DNA from: Ceratothoa steindachneri
Lineage: Eukaryota > Arthropoda > Malacostraca > Isopoda > Cymothoidae
NCBI GenBank assembly: GCA_963969495.1
Contig: OZ018323.1
Span: 69,837,920-69,901,919, forward strand
Direction of reading: 5' to 3'
DNA length: 64,000 nucleotides
Position 1 is the stretch's first letter. Each line of letters opens with the position of its first letter. Of this stretch, positions 12,212-24,515 are shown one piece after another. The translations under genes and the position numbers were made by a program. The notes beneath the pieces were generated by a model. That model saw only the letters and a program-made list of their open reading frames with translations. It had not been told where the DNA came from and ran no database searches.

Positions 12212-12942
12212 TTTAAAAATGTGCATCAAAATTTTGAACAGTTTTGAAGGGTGTACTAGTAATTGCTTTCAATACTTATGTACATATCTTTAAATTGCTA
12301 CGCAATTTAGATCCAAATAAAGGACTTTTTAATGGCACGAGGTTGATATTGATGGAACTGCATGAACACTTTCTTCTGGCAAAATATTTTACTGGCAATA
12401 GTAAAATAGATTTGGCTTTTAAATACCAAGAATAGATTTGGCTCCACGTATAACAAATCGACGATGCATTTAAGCTAAACAGACGCTTGTTCGCGCAAAC
12501 AGGTGATTGTATGCAAGAGACCAATCTAACAGTTCTAAATGAAGGAGTTTCTTGATGTGGATAAGAACGTTATCCAAGTGTGTTCGATGCAGTGTGAAGG
12601 GGGCTAATAACACTGTACAACAAATTTCAGTGTCAATAAAGAAACATAGATTTCATGTGCATTTTATTATGAAGTTGAGTGTGCTGAATTCGAATTCGAT
12701 AAAAAGAAAATTTCCCCTCACGTAAAATTTTCTGGGAAATTGCCGATTTAATAATTCTGCAATTGATACCGACTTTCGGAATACCATAAATGTATTTCGG
12801 TCCCAAAGTCAGCTTAAATGTGTCCATTCTAATAATTTCATGAATATATTATGAATCAGGATGTTTGTTAGCATTATATAATGTATTGACTTACATTGTA
12901 GTATTTAATTCTCCGTTTGTAAGATGTCTCAGTTGTGTCACG
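12212..12942. other. No recognisable gene; weak internal duplication
   Basis: Two stretches, about 12330-12450 and 12690-12800, show weak similarity when translated on the minus strand (an I-Y-x-x-P/L-K core), which suggests an old duplicated fragment. A snippet near 12575-12600 (gatgcagtgtgaaggggg) resembles 15310-15335. Nothing can be named. Confidence 0.35.
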
Positions 12943-14540
12943 CTACAGGTTCCAGCAGATGTTAGCCAGCATAGCAGGGCTCCATTTTCCCTTATACCTG
13001 TTTTCCATTGACGACATATTTTGATGAAACCTCTCTCCATGTTCATCACTCACATCTCCTGTATTCTCTGGAAAGAAGGACAGATGAGAATGAAGAAAGT
13101 GTATCTTCAGTGACATATTGCATCCGAGATCTTGGTACCACTTGATTATGCTCTCCACTATATGCTCTCGCTTGGCCCCTTGGTGCTTTCCCAGAAGTCC
13201 TTTGCATACATCTTTTAATGCATGGTAGGCCGCTAGCTCAGTTTCATCCATTGTCACCTTGAAGTCGTCATCAGCTATAAGTTGACAAATCTGAGGGCCT
13301 ACGAATATGCCTTCTTTAAGCTCGGCCTCACTATTTTAGGGAAGATCACATTGAAGTACTGGATAAATGGCTTGTTACGCTGCAGTGCTTTGGTGGATTG
13401 CTTAATTAGGACTAGTTTTATATGCAGTGGCGATTTCTCCTTCTTAACTAGTGGATCATGAATTACATTAGGGCATCCAGGCGTCATAGTTTCCCAAGGT
13501 GACCATTCTGAGCTTATATAATGTTCTGATCTGGCCCTACTGTCCCACTTGCAAAGGAAGCACATAAACTTGGAGTATCGAGTTTGTATCCCATTAAGTA
13601 TAGCTACTCATGCGATCTAGAATAAAATCAAGGCGTCATATGTCAACTGGAACTGAAGGCATGGTGTTGCCAATGTGCAACATAACCGCTTTTATGCTGA
13701 AAAATGGATGCATCTATGAGTAACTTCCACTTTTTAGTTCATAGGTTAGTTTAATGGCATTGAATAGGCTTCTGATTATATTATTAGAATAAGTCAAGTT
13801 ATTTTTAAAAGTGAAGAATTGCTGTAGATCTGTAGAACGCTTTCTAAATACTGTACTTCGAGCATGTTCATCCAACATGTTGCATTGTTATAGACGTGAG
13901 AACAGGGGCTAACTCTGTTGTTTAGTAAATTTTAGACCACGAACTAGATCATCGAGTTTCCGTTGGTTGATGAAATGTGTCATCGCTTGGTAGTTCAGAG
14001 GGCAACTGTGTTACAGGAATAGCACTTGAACTGGGCGAATAGCAGACTAAAGATCTGGATACATGATAAATTATTGCCTTTTCTGTTGTGAGCTGCAGTG
14101 AAATAAAATAAATATCAGACTAAAAGTGAATATTACTGGCTGTGATCACTTGCAAAAATAGTGGAAGTATAACATAGTATGTATTTTGATCTATTTAATT
14201 AATACGTCTTTTGAAAATGCATTAAATACCAGGGAAAAATACATTGAATACCCACCTTTAATATCTGTTAAGCAAAAGTAGCAATCCTCCGAATGATCCT
14301 TTGGCTCCCTCCAGATCATTAGGATACAAATAGGAGGCCAGGCCCTTTGCCTTTCACCCAGGCAGAAAGGGAACTTGTACACTTGACACAACATATGTGA
14401 GGTGCGCAGCGTTTGTCCTGGTCACTCACTTTACATCCAAAGTACACCTCATAAAGTTTCTTCACATGTTTAGTCAACTGTCTCTTGTATTGTCTTAATG
14501 TAACTGATCCACATATATAACAGAAACTGTCTTCGGAATT
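12943..14540 (-). pseudogene. Remnant of an uncharacterised multi-copy arthropod ORF family
   Basis: Reading down the minus strand, pieces appear in a consistent order. First come CYICGSVTL...KRQLTKHVKKLY and FGCKVSDQDK...APHICC (about 14535-14400), with paired cysteines that look like a zinc-binding unit. Next are MIWREPKDHSEDCYFC (about 14325-14275), then DLVRGLKFTKQQS (about 13950-13910) and KAVMLHIGNTMPSVP (about 13695-13650). FLCKWDSRARSEHY (about 13560-13515) and FLHSHLSFFPENTG...DEHGERFHQ (about 13110-13020) complete it. I recall this combination from many arthropod proteins of unknown function that occur in multiple copies, often near transposons. Stops and frameshifts throughout mark a pseudogene. 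Introns cannot be excluded in the gaps. No function can be stated. Confidence 0.65.
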
Positions 14541-15026
14541 TTAGCTCTATCTTCTGTAAAGAAAAAAAACACTGGTATGTGAAAAATAATATCAATAGTA
14601 ACAGCAACAGGTATTAAATAAAAAGGTTTACATAAGAATCATTTATAGTAATTTACAAAATTATCAAGCGTTACTTAAGAGTTACTACTAGTTTGGACCC
14701 ATATAAATAAAGAAATATTGAGTATACTTTGATAAATTTCATAGATTAGGTTGAAAAACTAACTTAGGAACACCCCATTAAAATTATATCAAAATCCGTT
14801 TAGAACTTTTAGAGTTGTCAGTTTCGGCCCAATCCTGTTTGCATTCAATCCCTACGGAACAATCCCGGTATTTAACGTAAGTAAGATGGTAATTTACGAG
14901 AGAGAAACTGGAAGGTTACAGAATGAGACACGGATTTTATATTCGTGATTTACGCAAAAAATACCCCTAGAAAAGGTTATTCTCATTTCCGTTTTTGTTT
15001 CATTGTTGTGCAGTGTAATTGTTATA
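14541..15026. other. No recognisable feature
   Basis: AT-rich intergenic-type DNA. The line near 14750-14880 (gaacaccccattaaaat, aaaatccgtttagaact) has the look of an old repeat but I cannot name it. Confidence 0.35.
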
Positions 15027-15121
15027 CTAACTCCATACCATCACTGCGTTCATTGCAACTAACGCCGTACCATTACTGCGTTCATTGCAACTAACTCCGT
15101 ATCATCACTGCGTTTATTGCA
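15027..15121. repeat. Tandem repeat, 32 bp unit, three copies
   Basis: Three head-to-tail units start at 15027, 15059 and 15091, each close to ctaactccataccatcac plus tgcgttcattgcaa. They differ by two to four bases. Confidence 0.85.
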
Positions 15122-16720
15122 GTTTAACTTACTATTATAAGGCATTATAGAGTGACTCCACGGGTAGGTAAAAGTGATTGCGTGTACTAACCCGGCAACA
15201 GCGAAAGTTAAAATACCCAATTGATACAGTTCTTTTTAGGGTTGTTAGATTGTTCTTTTGGATACAGTCACATGGTTGGTATGGATGAAGAGCGTCCCCC
15301 AGGCGTGCCCAATGCAGTGTGAAGGTGGCTACTCGTTGCTATAGTAACCAGATACCATGACTGCGGATAGTGCAGTTTTCCCGGCGGCGAGTGCCAATTT
15401 CACCTGCGCTTGCAGGGAAGAGTAATCGTTCGCCAAAGTTGGAATAGAATTACCGGAGCCTTTTTTCAGCTATAATGAGGGGTAGATGTTGCGAGAGAGA
15501 TAATGCCCGTGTTACAACTGAAACTTTGAGGAACCCCTGGCCCCTCTCCCCGCCCCAGTACTCGCAGTTGTGCTCACTCTCGGCCTCACGGCCTGCAGGA
15601 GGGAGGGCCGCGGCTCTATATCTTCCACTATTTTCGCTTCATCTACCTTTATTACTTTCTATACAGAGTCCTCATTACTGCGCGATGGGGCCTCGTTATT
15701 ATTGCGCTTAAAATTCGAGAAAAGGAAAAAATCTGCCATGGCAAAGAGGGACAAAGGAATACCTTTTAAAGTTTCTATTGAGTTGAACGAATCTAAAACG
15801 AGTTTATTTAATATAGAACGCATCGATACTAAAATAGCTTTTTCAATAAAAAAATAAATCTATAAATTAAATGTATAAATAAATATAATTTACACACTCG
15901 TTCGATCTCCACTCCGTAAAGATTGAAAAGAATTGTCGTGTTTGACGTCATTTGTGTACTAGTAACCGAATAAAGACAATTCTACTTTAGCCAAAAATTA
16001 GGAAGTAGTCAGGGTGGTGGTTCGCAAACCTGCATTTATTCAAGAGGATCCCCGACCGGATAATGAAATATATATAAAGGTCAGTATGACAATCGCTAAT
16101 GAGCGAGAGGGCACCAAGGGGTGGTCCTCTTTTGGGAAGAGGTGCCAGGAAGTATTATGTTTTTGACACCAAACAGCGTTCAGGTGGAACCGTCGTCGCG
16201 CCGGGGCTGAGGGATCTGTTCTGCGTCAGAAGTAGCTGGATATAGATATCCATCGGCAAGATTCCGAGTCAAAATAGAGTCAATTCAAAGAAGTCAATTC
16301 GCATAGACGCCTAAATGACAATTCGATGATAATAAATAAAGGGGAATAGCGAGTATTAATGGACAACTCGAGTGTATAAAAAAGGATAAATATAAATAAA
16401 ATAAGGACATCCCAAAATATTAAGTGCCACACTCTGGACAATTTTAATAGTTGTGCATAAATCCTTTCATTCACTAAATGGTGAGTGAACAGACAAATGG
16501 AAAGAGCAATGATAAAAAGAACATGCAGTATCTTTTGAGTCCGTGGAGAATGCACACAAATACCAAGGGGAAAAAGAAAACCCGACGCTGCCTCGATTCC
16601 AAGTTTCATTGACCCACGAGATATGGGCGGGGCTGATTAGAGGCCTCGCCCACACCGCCCGTAAACACACCTCTGTCTGGGACACGAATGTGGGCGGAGG
16701 TGGGCGGCAGGTCGATAGAT
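15122..16720. other. No gene; partly GC-rich unique DNA
   Basis: The stretch 15360-15700 and the stretch 16010-16300 are less AT-rich than their surroundings, but their frames show no family. The part 16315-16440 (acaattcgatgataat, ggacaactcgagtgtat) resembles the half-unit of the satellite at 8620-10560 and is probably a diverged relative. A segment at 16570-16720 contains cccacgagatatgggcgggg and a second gggcgg box at 16690, without further promoter signs. Confidence 0.35.
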
Positions 16721-16721
16721 A

Positions 16722-16890
16722 GATATTAAAAATGGAAAATACATACAGTCGCTAAATATTGTTTGATAGGTAGATAGATTTTCTTCATCTGTATGGATAT
16801 AATTTCATTATACATCTATCTATCCATGTATACCTATCTATCAAATATTATTGTAAAATGTAAGTTTGTGTTTTTCCATTTCTAATATCT
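16722..16890. repeat. Inverted repeat rich in GATA tetranucleotides
   Basis: The left arm (aatggaaaatacatac, then aatattgtttgataggtag, 16730-16777) is matched in reverse complement by the right arm (ctatctatcaaatatta at about 16832-16848, tttttccatttcta at about 16872-16885). The fold would leave a loop of roughly 30-50 bases. It may be a short MITE; no target duplication was identified. Confidence 0.55.
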
Positions 16891-18689
16891 ATCGACGGCA
16901 TTAGATTTCTGACGTCGAGGTGTCGGGTTTATTTCCAGCGAGTGTAGATATAAAACGGCGTAAGTGAAGGACTGCGCTAGGGCTACCCTTTAGCTACGTG
17001 TGTAATCCTACACACATCATTAACACATAGCCACTCGCGACACCGCACTTATTTCCCGTCTCCACAACACAACATATGCATTATCTTAAAAGGTTCGCCA
17101 GCGACTAGCATTCTGATCTTTATGTGAATCTCATTATCCATGCGGGAGGATCACGGTTAGGGCATCCTATAAGTAATACGGTATTTTTTTATGTTTGCTA
17201 TTATTTTATGCATAGAAATTAAACAAATCTTTTAAATTATTTATATTTAAATAGGTATTTGTTTATTAATTTAATAATATAATTTCTACCAGTTTTTTCC
17301 CCTAATCTCTATCTTTCAACTATATTTTCCTTGACCTTTGCAAAAATCGTTTGACTTTGGCTTTAACAAAATTCTTTTAAGGTTGTTTCGACCTCTTCTG
17401 TTGTTGGCATCTTCATTCTCTTCGGGTAATTCGCTAAACTCGTAAAAATATAGGGGGATTAAGATGGTTGGGTATGGACGGTGACTCATTAGTTCCTAAT
17501 CGAAATTGTTAAGCTCTGTATGGTATTTCTTGCGATATGAAATGATGTAAGAACACTCTTCTTTTATTCAAGTGTTGCCTCTAAACTGTCAAACTGAGCA
17601 CAGTAAATCACTTTGGTGATAGTATGATTTGTTTTAGGATGAGATCTCTGTTTGCTTCCTCCCCCATTACCCGGACTAACCCATTGTCTAGAACGTTTAA
17701 TAATTTTGCGCATACCCCATTTTGCGTCTCCTGTAACAATCCCATTAAAATTGGTTCAATTTTTAGTCGAGAAAAGAGAGATGAACAAATGTTGATTCTT
17801 TGATGTTACAAGGGAACTTCTGAGGTAGTGAGGAATCAAGCTATTCTTCCAATCGTGAAGCCTTGCCTATCATCTTTAAAGGACGAGACACAGTGGAACG
17901 AGTTCAATAATGACATACAGGCAGCAAGGTTTCAGGATGGGTAGACGAGGCTTGCATAAAAACAAACCTTTCGATTATTTTTATCAATAAAATAATGATA
18001 AACATGACAAAATGCCTCATTCCTTATGTGATGACAAATTAGTAAGCCTATCTAACATTATTTAAACATGTATACAAGTTTTCTTCCATTTCTAATATTT
18101 ATCTATCCATTTATACGTGTCTATCTATTTATTTATCCATTTATATGTTTGCTTATCTATCTAACAGACATGTGCTCACGCGCAGACATTTGTCGTGATG
18201 TGCTCGTAAGATCACGATTTTTAATTTCACGCTCGAAGTCAGAGACAGTTTTGGACAGGGAGGATGCGGCCGCGACGAAAACGTGCCATATCCTCCTTCG
18301 AGGACGACCTTGGTTACACGTCCTCCTCAACCTCAAACCCAGACACATAATATGGCCGCTTATTCGTCCCCTCCCCTTTCCTCAGGGTTATTTATTGGTT
18401 TCCAAAAGCTATCATCGCCTGACCACAATTTTCAGACGTGATGTCATAGTGTACATCTCCCCTCCCCCCCCCTCTCTCTCTCTCAGTAAAATAGTGTTTT
18501 TACGACACTTACCCGCCCATTGCCGTATAATAACATTAAATTTCTCTTTTTTGGGGTTTGTTTTATTATTATTATTATTATAACAAAAAGAAACGAAGGT
18601 ATCTCTACTATAAAGTTTCTGAAAGGATGTTTTTAAGTAATACTGAATGTAGTGGAAGTAAAATTATGTAAGTTGAGTAACTCTTAATT
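16891..18689. other. No recognisable gene
   Basis: Mixed AT-rich DNA. A frame at 18068-18583 is open but begins in a TATC-type simple repeat and has low-complexity ends, so I do not call it. Short runs of C and CT at 18465-18483 and a TTA run at 18566-18582 are present. I see no splice-bounded coding pattern. Confidence 0.35.
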
Positions 18690-19045
18690 ACTCTATTTAC
18701 AAAAGTAAATTATTAAAAAATACTTGTAAAAGTTCCCACCTGACAACAATTGGTGCTCATGTGCGCTCTTTTCTAGACATCTTCCAGTCTCTCCTAGGTA
18801 GAACGAGAGACAATTAACGGCTTTTGATTGGATTAAGTAGGCATTTTTAATTATTTTTTTTTACATATGGTTTAGTTTAAAAGGGGTCTACTTAATTCCA
18901 TGTAAAATGATTATTTCACCCCACGTTCTACCTAAGAGAGACTGGAAGATGTATAGAAAAGAGGGTACATGAGCGCCAATTGTTGTCAGGCGAGCCAGTA
19001 TTGCAAGTATTTTTTACAATACTGTAATTTACTTTTGTAATAATT
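18690..19045. mobile_element. Foldback MITE with about 110-bp terminal inverted repeats
   Basis: The left arm (about 18699-18808) and the right arm (about 18930-19045) are reverse complements at roughly 85 percent. Shared blocks are acaaaagtaaatta, aaaaatacttg, cctgacaacaattgg, gctcatgt, ctcttttcta and catcttccagtctctc followed by taggtagaac. The ~120-bp centre is AT-rich and non-coding. Long arms without a transposase fit a foldback or Tc1-type MITE. The exact ends and target duplication could not be set. Confidence 0.8.
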
Positions 19046-19530
19046 TTCGTAAAATAAAAATTATAGTATCCTCAATTTCCCAAATTTCAACCTTTCAAGT
19101 CAGCAAATTTTATTAATATTTTATTAATATACGAGCATTTATTCTTCAATAATTTCTGTTTACTTTTATGCTACAGGTTTTTTTTTTTTTCATTCACGTT
19201 CTTCCACACATCAATTTCACTCCGCCATTCATAAATCACTCCACGAAAGGAAGGGTCAAGTGAATCCATGACAACCACGGATTGCGTACAGTAGGGAAAT
19301 CTTAATGATGGAGTTAGGCAAGTTCGGGAGAGTTGCGTGACTTCGTATCACAGTAATTTTATCCTATTAATTGGGGTTATGTACCGTCTTCACATTTTTA
19401 CTTGCACTAACTTAACATATCCCCCAGAAGCGGGTGAATGGTGCAACAGGGGGTAATGACCCCCCAAAATGAAACATGGAGAAGTGACACACCCTCCTGA
19501 CCCCGCTGCCCCAAAGGAAATATTTGCTAT
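19046..19530. other. No recognisable feature
   Basis: AT-rich DNA including a T12 run near 19180. No frame or repeat was recognised. Confidence 0.35.
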
Positions 19531-19533
19531 CTC

Positions 19534-19608
<75 letters not shown>
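19531..19608. repeat. (CT)n microsatellite
   Basis: About 39 CT units with a single A near the start (ctctcactctct). Frames across it encode only Leu-Ser or Glu-Arg runs and are not genes. Confidence 0.97.
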
Positions 19609-19612
<4 letters not shown>

Positions 19613-19789
19613 TGGGTCGCCTCTTGCACCTCTTTTAAATCCGCCACTCTTTTTTCCACGCCCGTCTAGACCCAACAAAAGGTGAAAGAGGGCGTTAACC
19701 TTCTAAAAAATTACACTCATAAAATTTTTGGTTTGGCGCTCTCGCTGCTTTTCGCTTCTAAGTTCTAAGAAAATTATAATAATTGTCTT

Positions 19790-19985
19790 CACACTAATAA
19801 TAATAATATAATAATAATAATAACAACAAAAATAATAATACTTATAATAATTATTATTATAATAAAAATAATAATAGTAACAACAATAATAATAACAACA
19901 ATAATAACAATAATAATAATTACATATAATAATGCTTATAATAATAATTATAATAAAATAATAATAATAATAATAATAATACATA
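19790..19985. repeat. AAT/AAC-type trinucleotide repeat tract
   Basis: Imperfect aat, aac and ata triplets over about 195 bases, with short interruptions. It gives an artificial Tyr-rich frame on the minus strand. Confidence 0.93.
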
Positions 19986-21609
19986 ATGTTTTGACCCCCA
20001 TGCAAAGAATAGCTAAATATAATGTAATATCATTTTCTGACCATTTTTGTTGTATCAATTGCATTTTTAATTACACGATTTGCATTTTTATGTCGCCATT
20101 TTCATTTTAATTGCATCATTTAGATCACTTCATTTAAAATCGTGTTAATATCAGTTTAAGCGTATTAATTAATTTTGAATGGCCTAAATTGCCTTTTCAT
20201 ATTAATTATTTTTTTGTCGCAACTCCTGGGTTATGTTTAATTAACTGATCCCGTAATTAAATTTAATAACGAATATTGAAGAGATTGAAAAATATTTAAG
20301 ATTGGGTGATTTTTTTAAAATTTCTTCCAAGGGGCATTTTTAAATCAAGAAAACCAGGGTAAGCATAGAAGAGTCGGGTTAGTCTACATATAGTCACACT
20401 CTCTAATTCACCATTAAATATCTACAAAATACCTGGCGGAAATTAGCTCGTTGGATTCTGATTTTAAATGAGGATCATATTAATTAATTCCATAATTATA
20501 ACACATTTATATATACCTAGTACAAGACAACCCCTTAATTAAGTTTCCGATACTGATTATCTTATCGTTTTTAGACAGTTAACTATTATTAATATCAATA
20601 GATTCATTAAAATGGCATTATTTTTGTAACTTATTTTTACATTAAATTGCTATTGTAAGCAATTAATTTAATCAGTGATAAAAAGAAGAAAATATTTAGA
20701 CGCCAAGATCTCCCTCCATAACTTTGTGTAGGCACGCAAGGGTAAGGACATTTTCCTCCGTTGATGGCTGCATTAAGTTAGCTGTAGGCCACATTTCTAA
20801 AATTTTAATTAAATATACTGCAAGTTTCAAATTATTTTGTATATAACTAAATACTATGACTGTATCAGCTTAAAAATGATCAATTCTAAAGTTAACTAAA
20901 GTTTTAATGACTTTGTTGCGAGTAGTTTAAGCAGGAAAGCAATAAAATGATTTGATCTGCAAAGTTTGAATTCATTCAGACGGCCTAAAGCACATAAAGC
21001 CAGAACAAACCTGAGGGGTGCAAGTAAACATGGACTCACAACAATCAGGAATGCAGCCTGTAGCAGAAAGAAGCTGAGAGACTCCAAAAATATAGAGCTA
21101 ATCGTTTTGAGAATGCATTAAATTGTGCCGCACCGTATCTCTTCTGTGGAATAAGGGTAAAATAGAACTTCTTTAGATGACTCAGCCTGAGTATACAACA
21201 GAGGGAGAAGAAAGCTGCAGTTCACGTATGCCAGCTGATAACAGGCGTTCATTGCGAAAAAAGTACAGACACTACGGGAGCCTTTACAGTGTGTGTCCAA
21301 CTGAAAATAAGAAGACAAGATTGATCTCCGTCATAAGTAACCAAGTAAGTGATGAAATATTTCACGCTTAGCATCTCGACTACAAAGTTGGAATTCGACC
21401 TGCTAGAGTGATTGACCTAATTGCAGCTGAAGCTAAATATCATTGATTGCAAAGGCAAACAGGGAATGTCAGGCTTGCATTTTTAGGATTGCTTGTAATG
21501 ATGGCCCTCAAATAATTCAGGAACTGATATAACTTTTGAATCAGGAAAGGTTGAGGAAGCTCTGGATGATGTTGAGAGTAGATCTGATGATGTGAACTTC
21601 AGCTTCTGA
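19986..21609. other. No recognisable gene; possible 5' part of the next remnant
   Basis: Very AT-rich to about 20700, then more balanced. From about 20930 to 21600 short frames such as 21177-21371 (plus) are open and may be decayed upstream parts of the ORF family at 21610-21960, but I could not recognise motifs in them. Confidence 0.3.
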
Positions 21610-21960
21610 TGGTAATACAACATGGGCGCAATAGTGCAATACACCCGAGCTCAGCTAGATGGTATTTGTGACTTCCATCTTTACTCTTTCAATCAGATGC
21701 TACCATACTTCAAGCGCTATGACTACCAGAACTATGCATGACGGAATCCAGTGTATCTGGCTGATATGTATCAGCTTCCAGAAGCCGTTTTATCAAAGTT
21801 CCAAAAAGCAATTTTGTTTTCAAGAGATCTGTTCACAAGTTCAACTTAGTAGATCTTGACCACACAGTGGAATAGATAAATGACACATATGAAAAAGAGA
21901 TGGTATCATTTGTACCACAAAGACGATATCAGCCTCGGGCAGGTAGACGCTTCCCTTTAA
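21610..21960 (+). pseudogene. Remnant of a second multi-copy ORF family of unknown function
   Basis: Plus-strand pieces in shifting frames read YTRAQLDG (about 21640-21665), LPYFKRYDYQNYA followed by a TGA stop, then NPVYLADMYQLPEA (about 21705-21790), and NFVFKRSVHKFNLVD (about 21810-21855), with a further TAG. I recall the order Y-x-N-Y-A-R, VYLADM and F-x-V-K-R-S from abundant invertebrate proteins of unknown function that behave like repeats. A Trp/Arg position is a stop here and the frame breaks at least twice. The N-terminal part is not recognisable. I assign no activity. Confidence 0.45.
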
Positions 21961-23580
21961 CCTGAAATCTCACATTGGAGAACAAACCCACAGAATGTAT
22001 ACTCTCTCTTAAGAGTAAAGACCTTCACAACAAAGCTACCAAATCACGAGAAACGAGGGAAAAATGATGACGAAAGTTTTTTACTTTCGAGTTTCCAGGG
22101 ATTAAGTGTGTTCTCATCCGCTTCACCGACAAGTAAATGTGTTTTCGTCTTGCACATGTGCCTTAGTTATCATAGGGTTCTTCTATGCCGATCTTTACAT
22201 CCATCGACGAGCTTGTTGAGATATTTTCCTCCGAGCTCCACTGCGAGAAATCTTTGCAGTGGTCCTGAAGGTCTTCCATTTTTTAGTAATCTAGCCTACA
22301 ATACCGATAGGAACACGTACGTTTGTATAAATACTTCTATTGTTTCTGCCTTTTCTATAGTGCTCAATTATCTAGCTTTTTAAATCAGTTGAAGCCTCTT
22401 TACTTTTAACCAAATTGTGTCAACGTAAAACAATTGCCTCAACAAGTGATGCGGTCGGATTCCACTCGATGAGAATACATTCTCAAGTGATGATATAAAG
22501 AAATGCTCACTGTCCACCACTTGAGCTTCATGCGCCCACTGAAGTGGGATGGAGACTTGGGAAATCAGGACTGCAGCCCATACTGATGTCAATGAGTCCC
22601 ATACCAGACAGGTGCCTCGAAATGGTCGCTTATGCATGTTAGAAACAATGCAGGATTCGTTGTTGCAAATGCGCGAAATCAAAGTTAAATGCAAATCAGT
22701 CTGTGGTTGCCATTGGGTGTTAAGACTCCTCGCATGAATACCATGTGATTTGCTGAAATATGTTAGACATTTTGAGGGCTACTCACCTTTTTTCTTCGTC
22801 ATGTTTGCATACGTAACAATGAAGTTACAATAGAAAATAGATTTTGTGGCAATGGCGGTAGCTAATTATCATAACAATAGAATTTTTTACCAATCAAATT
22901 AACCTTTGATTTATTGCTCAGGGGATATTTCTAAAATACATTCAAGTGACGAAGTAAAAATTACATAATACAGGTGCATAAAATTGAATGACATAGTAGT
23001 AACTGCACCAAATTTTCGATGGTAATTATATGGTCCTAAAGTTTAAATTCGGTTTGAGACAGGTTTAATCGATTTCAGCAGGCTTTAATTATATTAACAA
23101 AATCAGGTTCTCAACTTTTAATAAAAAATGCTTCTTGGATGTACATTTCTCAGTAAAACGTCTAGACTATATGGTGGTTATTGATATGCATGGTAGGATC
23201 TTATGTTTTCGGTCATCATACTCTAAAATAATGTTAAGCAGAGCTGATAACTCGAGTAGTATGACTCCCAGAAGTCACAATTTATATGCGTTGCTCTGGG
23301 AACCCATAATCTCCCCCCCCCCCACACACTCCCCCTCACGTTACATCCCTTTAAAAAAACAAGTCTTTTTTTTTAAACCAACCTGTGTAGCATTCGACCC
23401 CCAATTGTTTCTTTTTTCCTGCATGTATATTTTCATGTTATGATGGCATAGTGAAAACCATCATTATATTCCAAGATTATAAATATAACTATCCTTATTA
23501 TATTGGTGGTTGCTCAGGACAGAAGTGAATAGTTATAAGATATAACAATAAAATGAGGAAAATGAAATAGAAAAAATCAG
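21961..23580. other. No recognisable gene
   Basis: The region contains two modest frames (22108-22383 plus and 22380-22694 minus) with no family resemblance. A C10 run lies near 23311. AT-rich elsewhere. Confidence 0.3.
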
Positions 23581-24515
23581 AGAATCATGAAGATTGAAAG
23601 TAAAGGAGGCAATGAAACCGGTAGACGAGATTGGGTAAGATGAAATTTGAAGGTAAAGGACGCAATGGAATTGGAATGAGAGATTAGACAAGATGAACTT
23701 TGAATGTAAAGAAGGTATGCAGGTTAATCATTTTTTTTTAATTTAAGGCGCAAAAATAACGATAGCGTAGCACGCAGAAAGTTTGTAAGGAGAAATATGC
23801 AAAGAAAGTAACAAGGAAAAGTAACAAGGAAAATAATTACCCTAGAAGACCTTATGGTGAAAATGAGGCAGTGAAAATGAGTGGAAGATATATAAATGCA
23901 GTTTTTCCATAGGCATTGGAGCCTGGATTGAAAGCGCCGGTGTTAGAGTCGCAGCAATATTATGTATGCTACCCATGCCATCCCCTTGCTGGTCATAATA
24001 TATAGGGAAAAGGAAGATGGGGATGGGGGGTCTTAGAAGGAGAAAACGGTGGAGGTAAATGCGGGCACGTTAAAAATCATAACCACACTCGGAACAAAGA
24101 GAGTGGGGTCAACGAGCATTCACTACTCGCTGCCCTGGAGTGGGATGAATTATCGAAAGCTGGTCGATGACTAGCCTGCAATATTAGCCACCACCCAAGA
24201 AAATAGGTGAGAAAGAGCCTTGTAAAGAAAATGTCAACGAAGAGTAAAATAGAAATGTCTAGAAAGAAAAAGTCTAGGAAGTCTAACTCTACGTTGAGAC
24301 TACCCGAGTACCAGATATAACAGTGTACACGAGCAGCCCTTTACGAGGTAATAAATGATGGATAGCTTCATGAAGTTAAAGTAAACATAAAGTTCGGTAA
24401 GAATGGTACAATATTATGAAAGTTGAAGGTAAATGAATCATGCAGGTCAGTAAGAGAGGGGAAGCATTTGCGAAGTTTAAGGTAAAGGAGGTATGCAGAG
24501 CTGTAAGGGGGATAA
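23580..24515. repeat. Diverged tandem repeat, about 53-57 bp, in two clusters
   Basis: Units of the form gaa-ttgaaggtaaaggagg-caatg occur at about 23590, 23642 and 23698, and again at about 24371, 24418 and 24475. Units differ considerably, so the array is old and has been split by about 600 bases of other DNA. That DNA contains no gene that I recognise. Confidence 0.55.

Noticed and set aside
18068..18583. Open frame of 171 codons
   Set aside because: It starts in a TATC-type simple repeat and ends in a trinucleotide run; no domain is seen.
19412..19678. Frames rich in Ser-Leu or Glu-Arg across the CT repeat
   Set aside because: Product of the (CT)n microsatellite.
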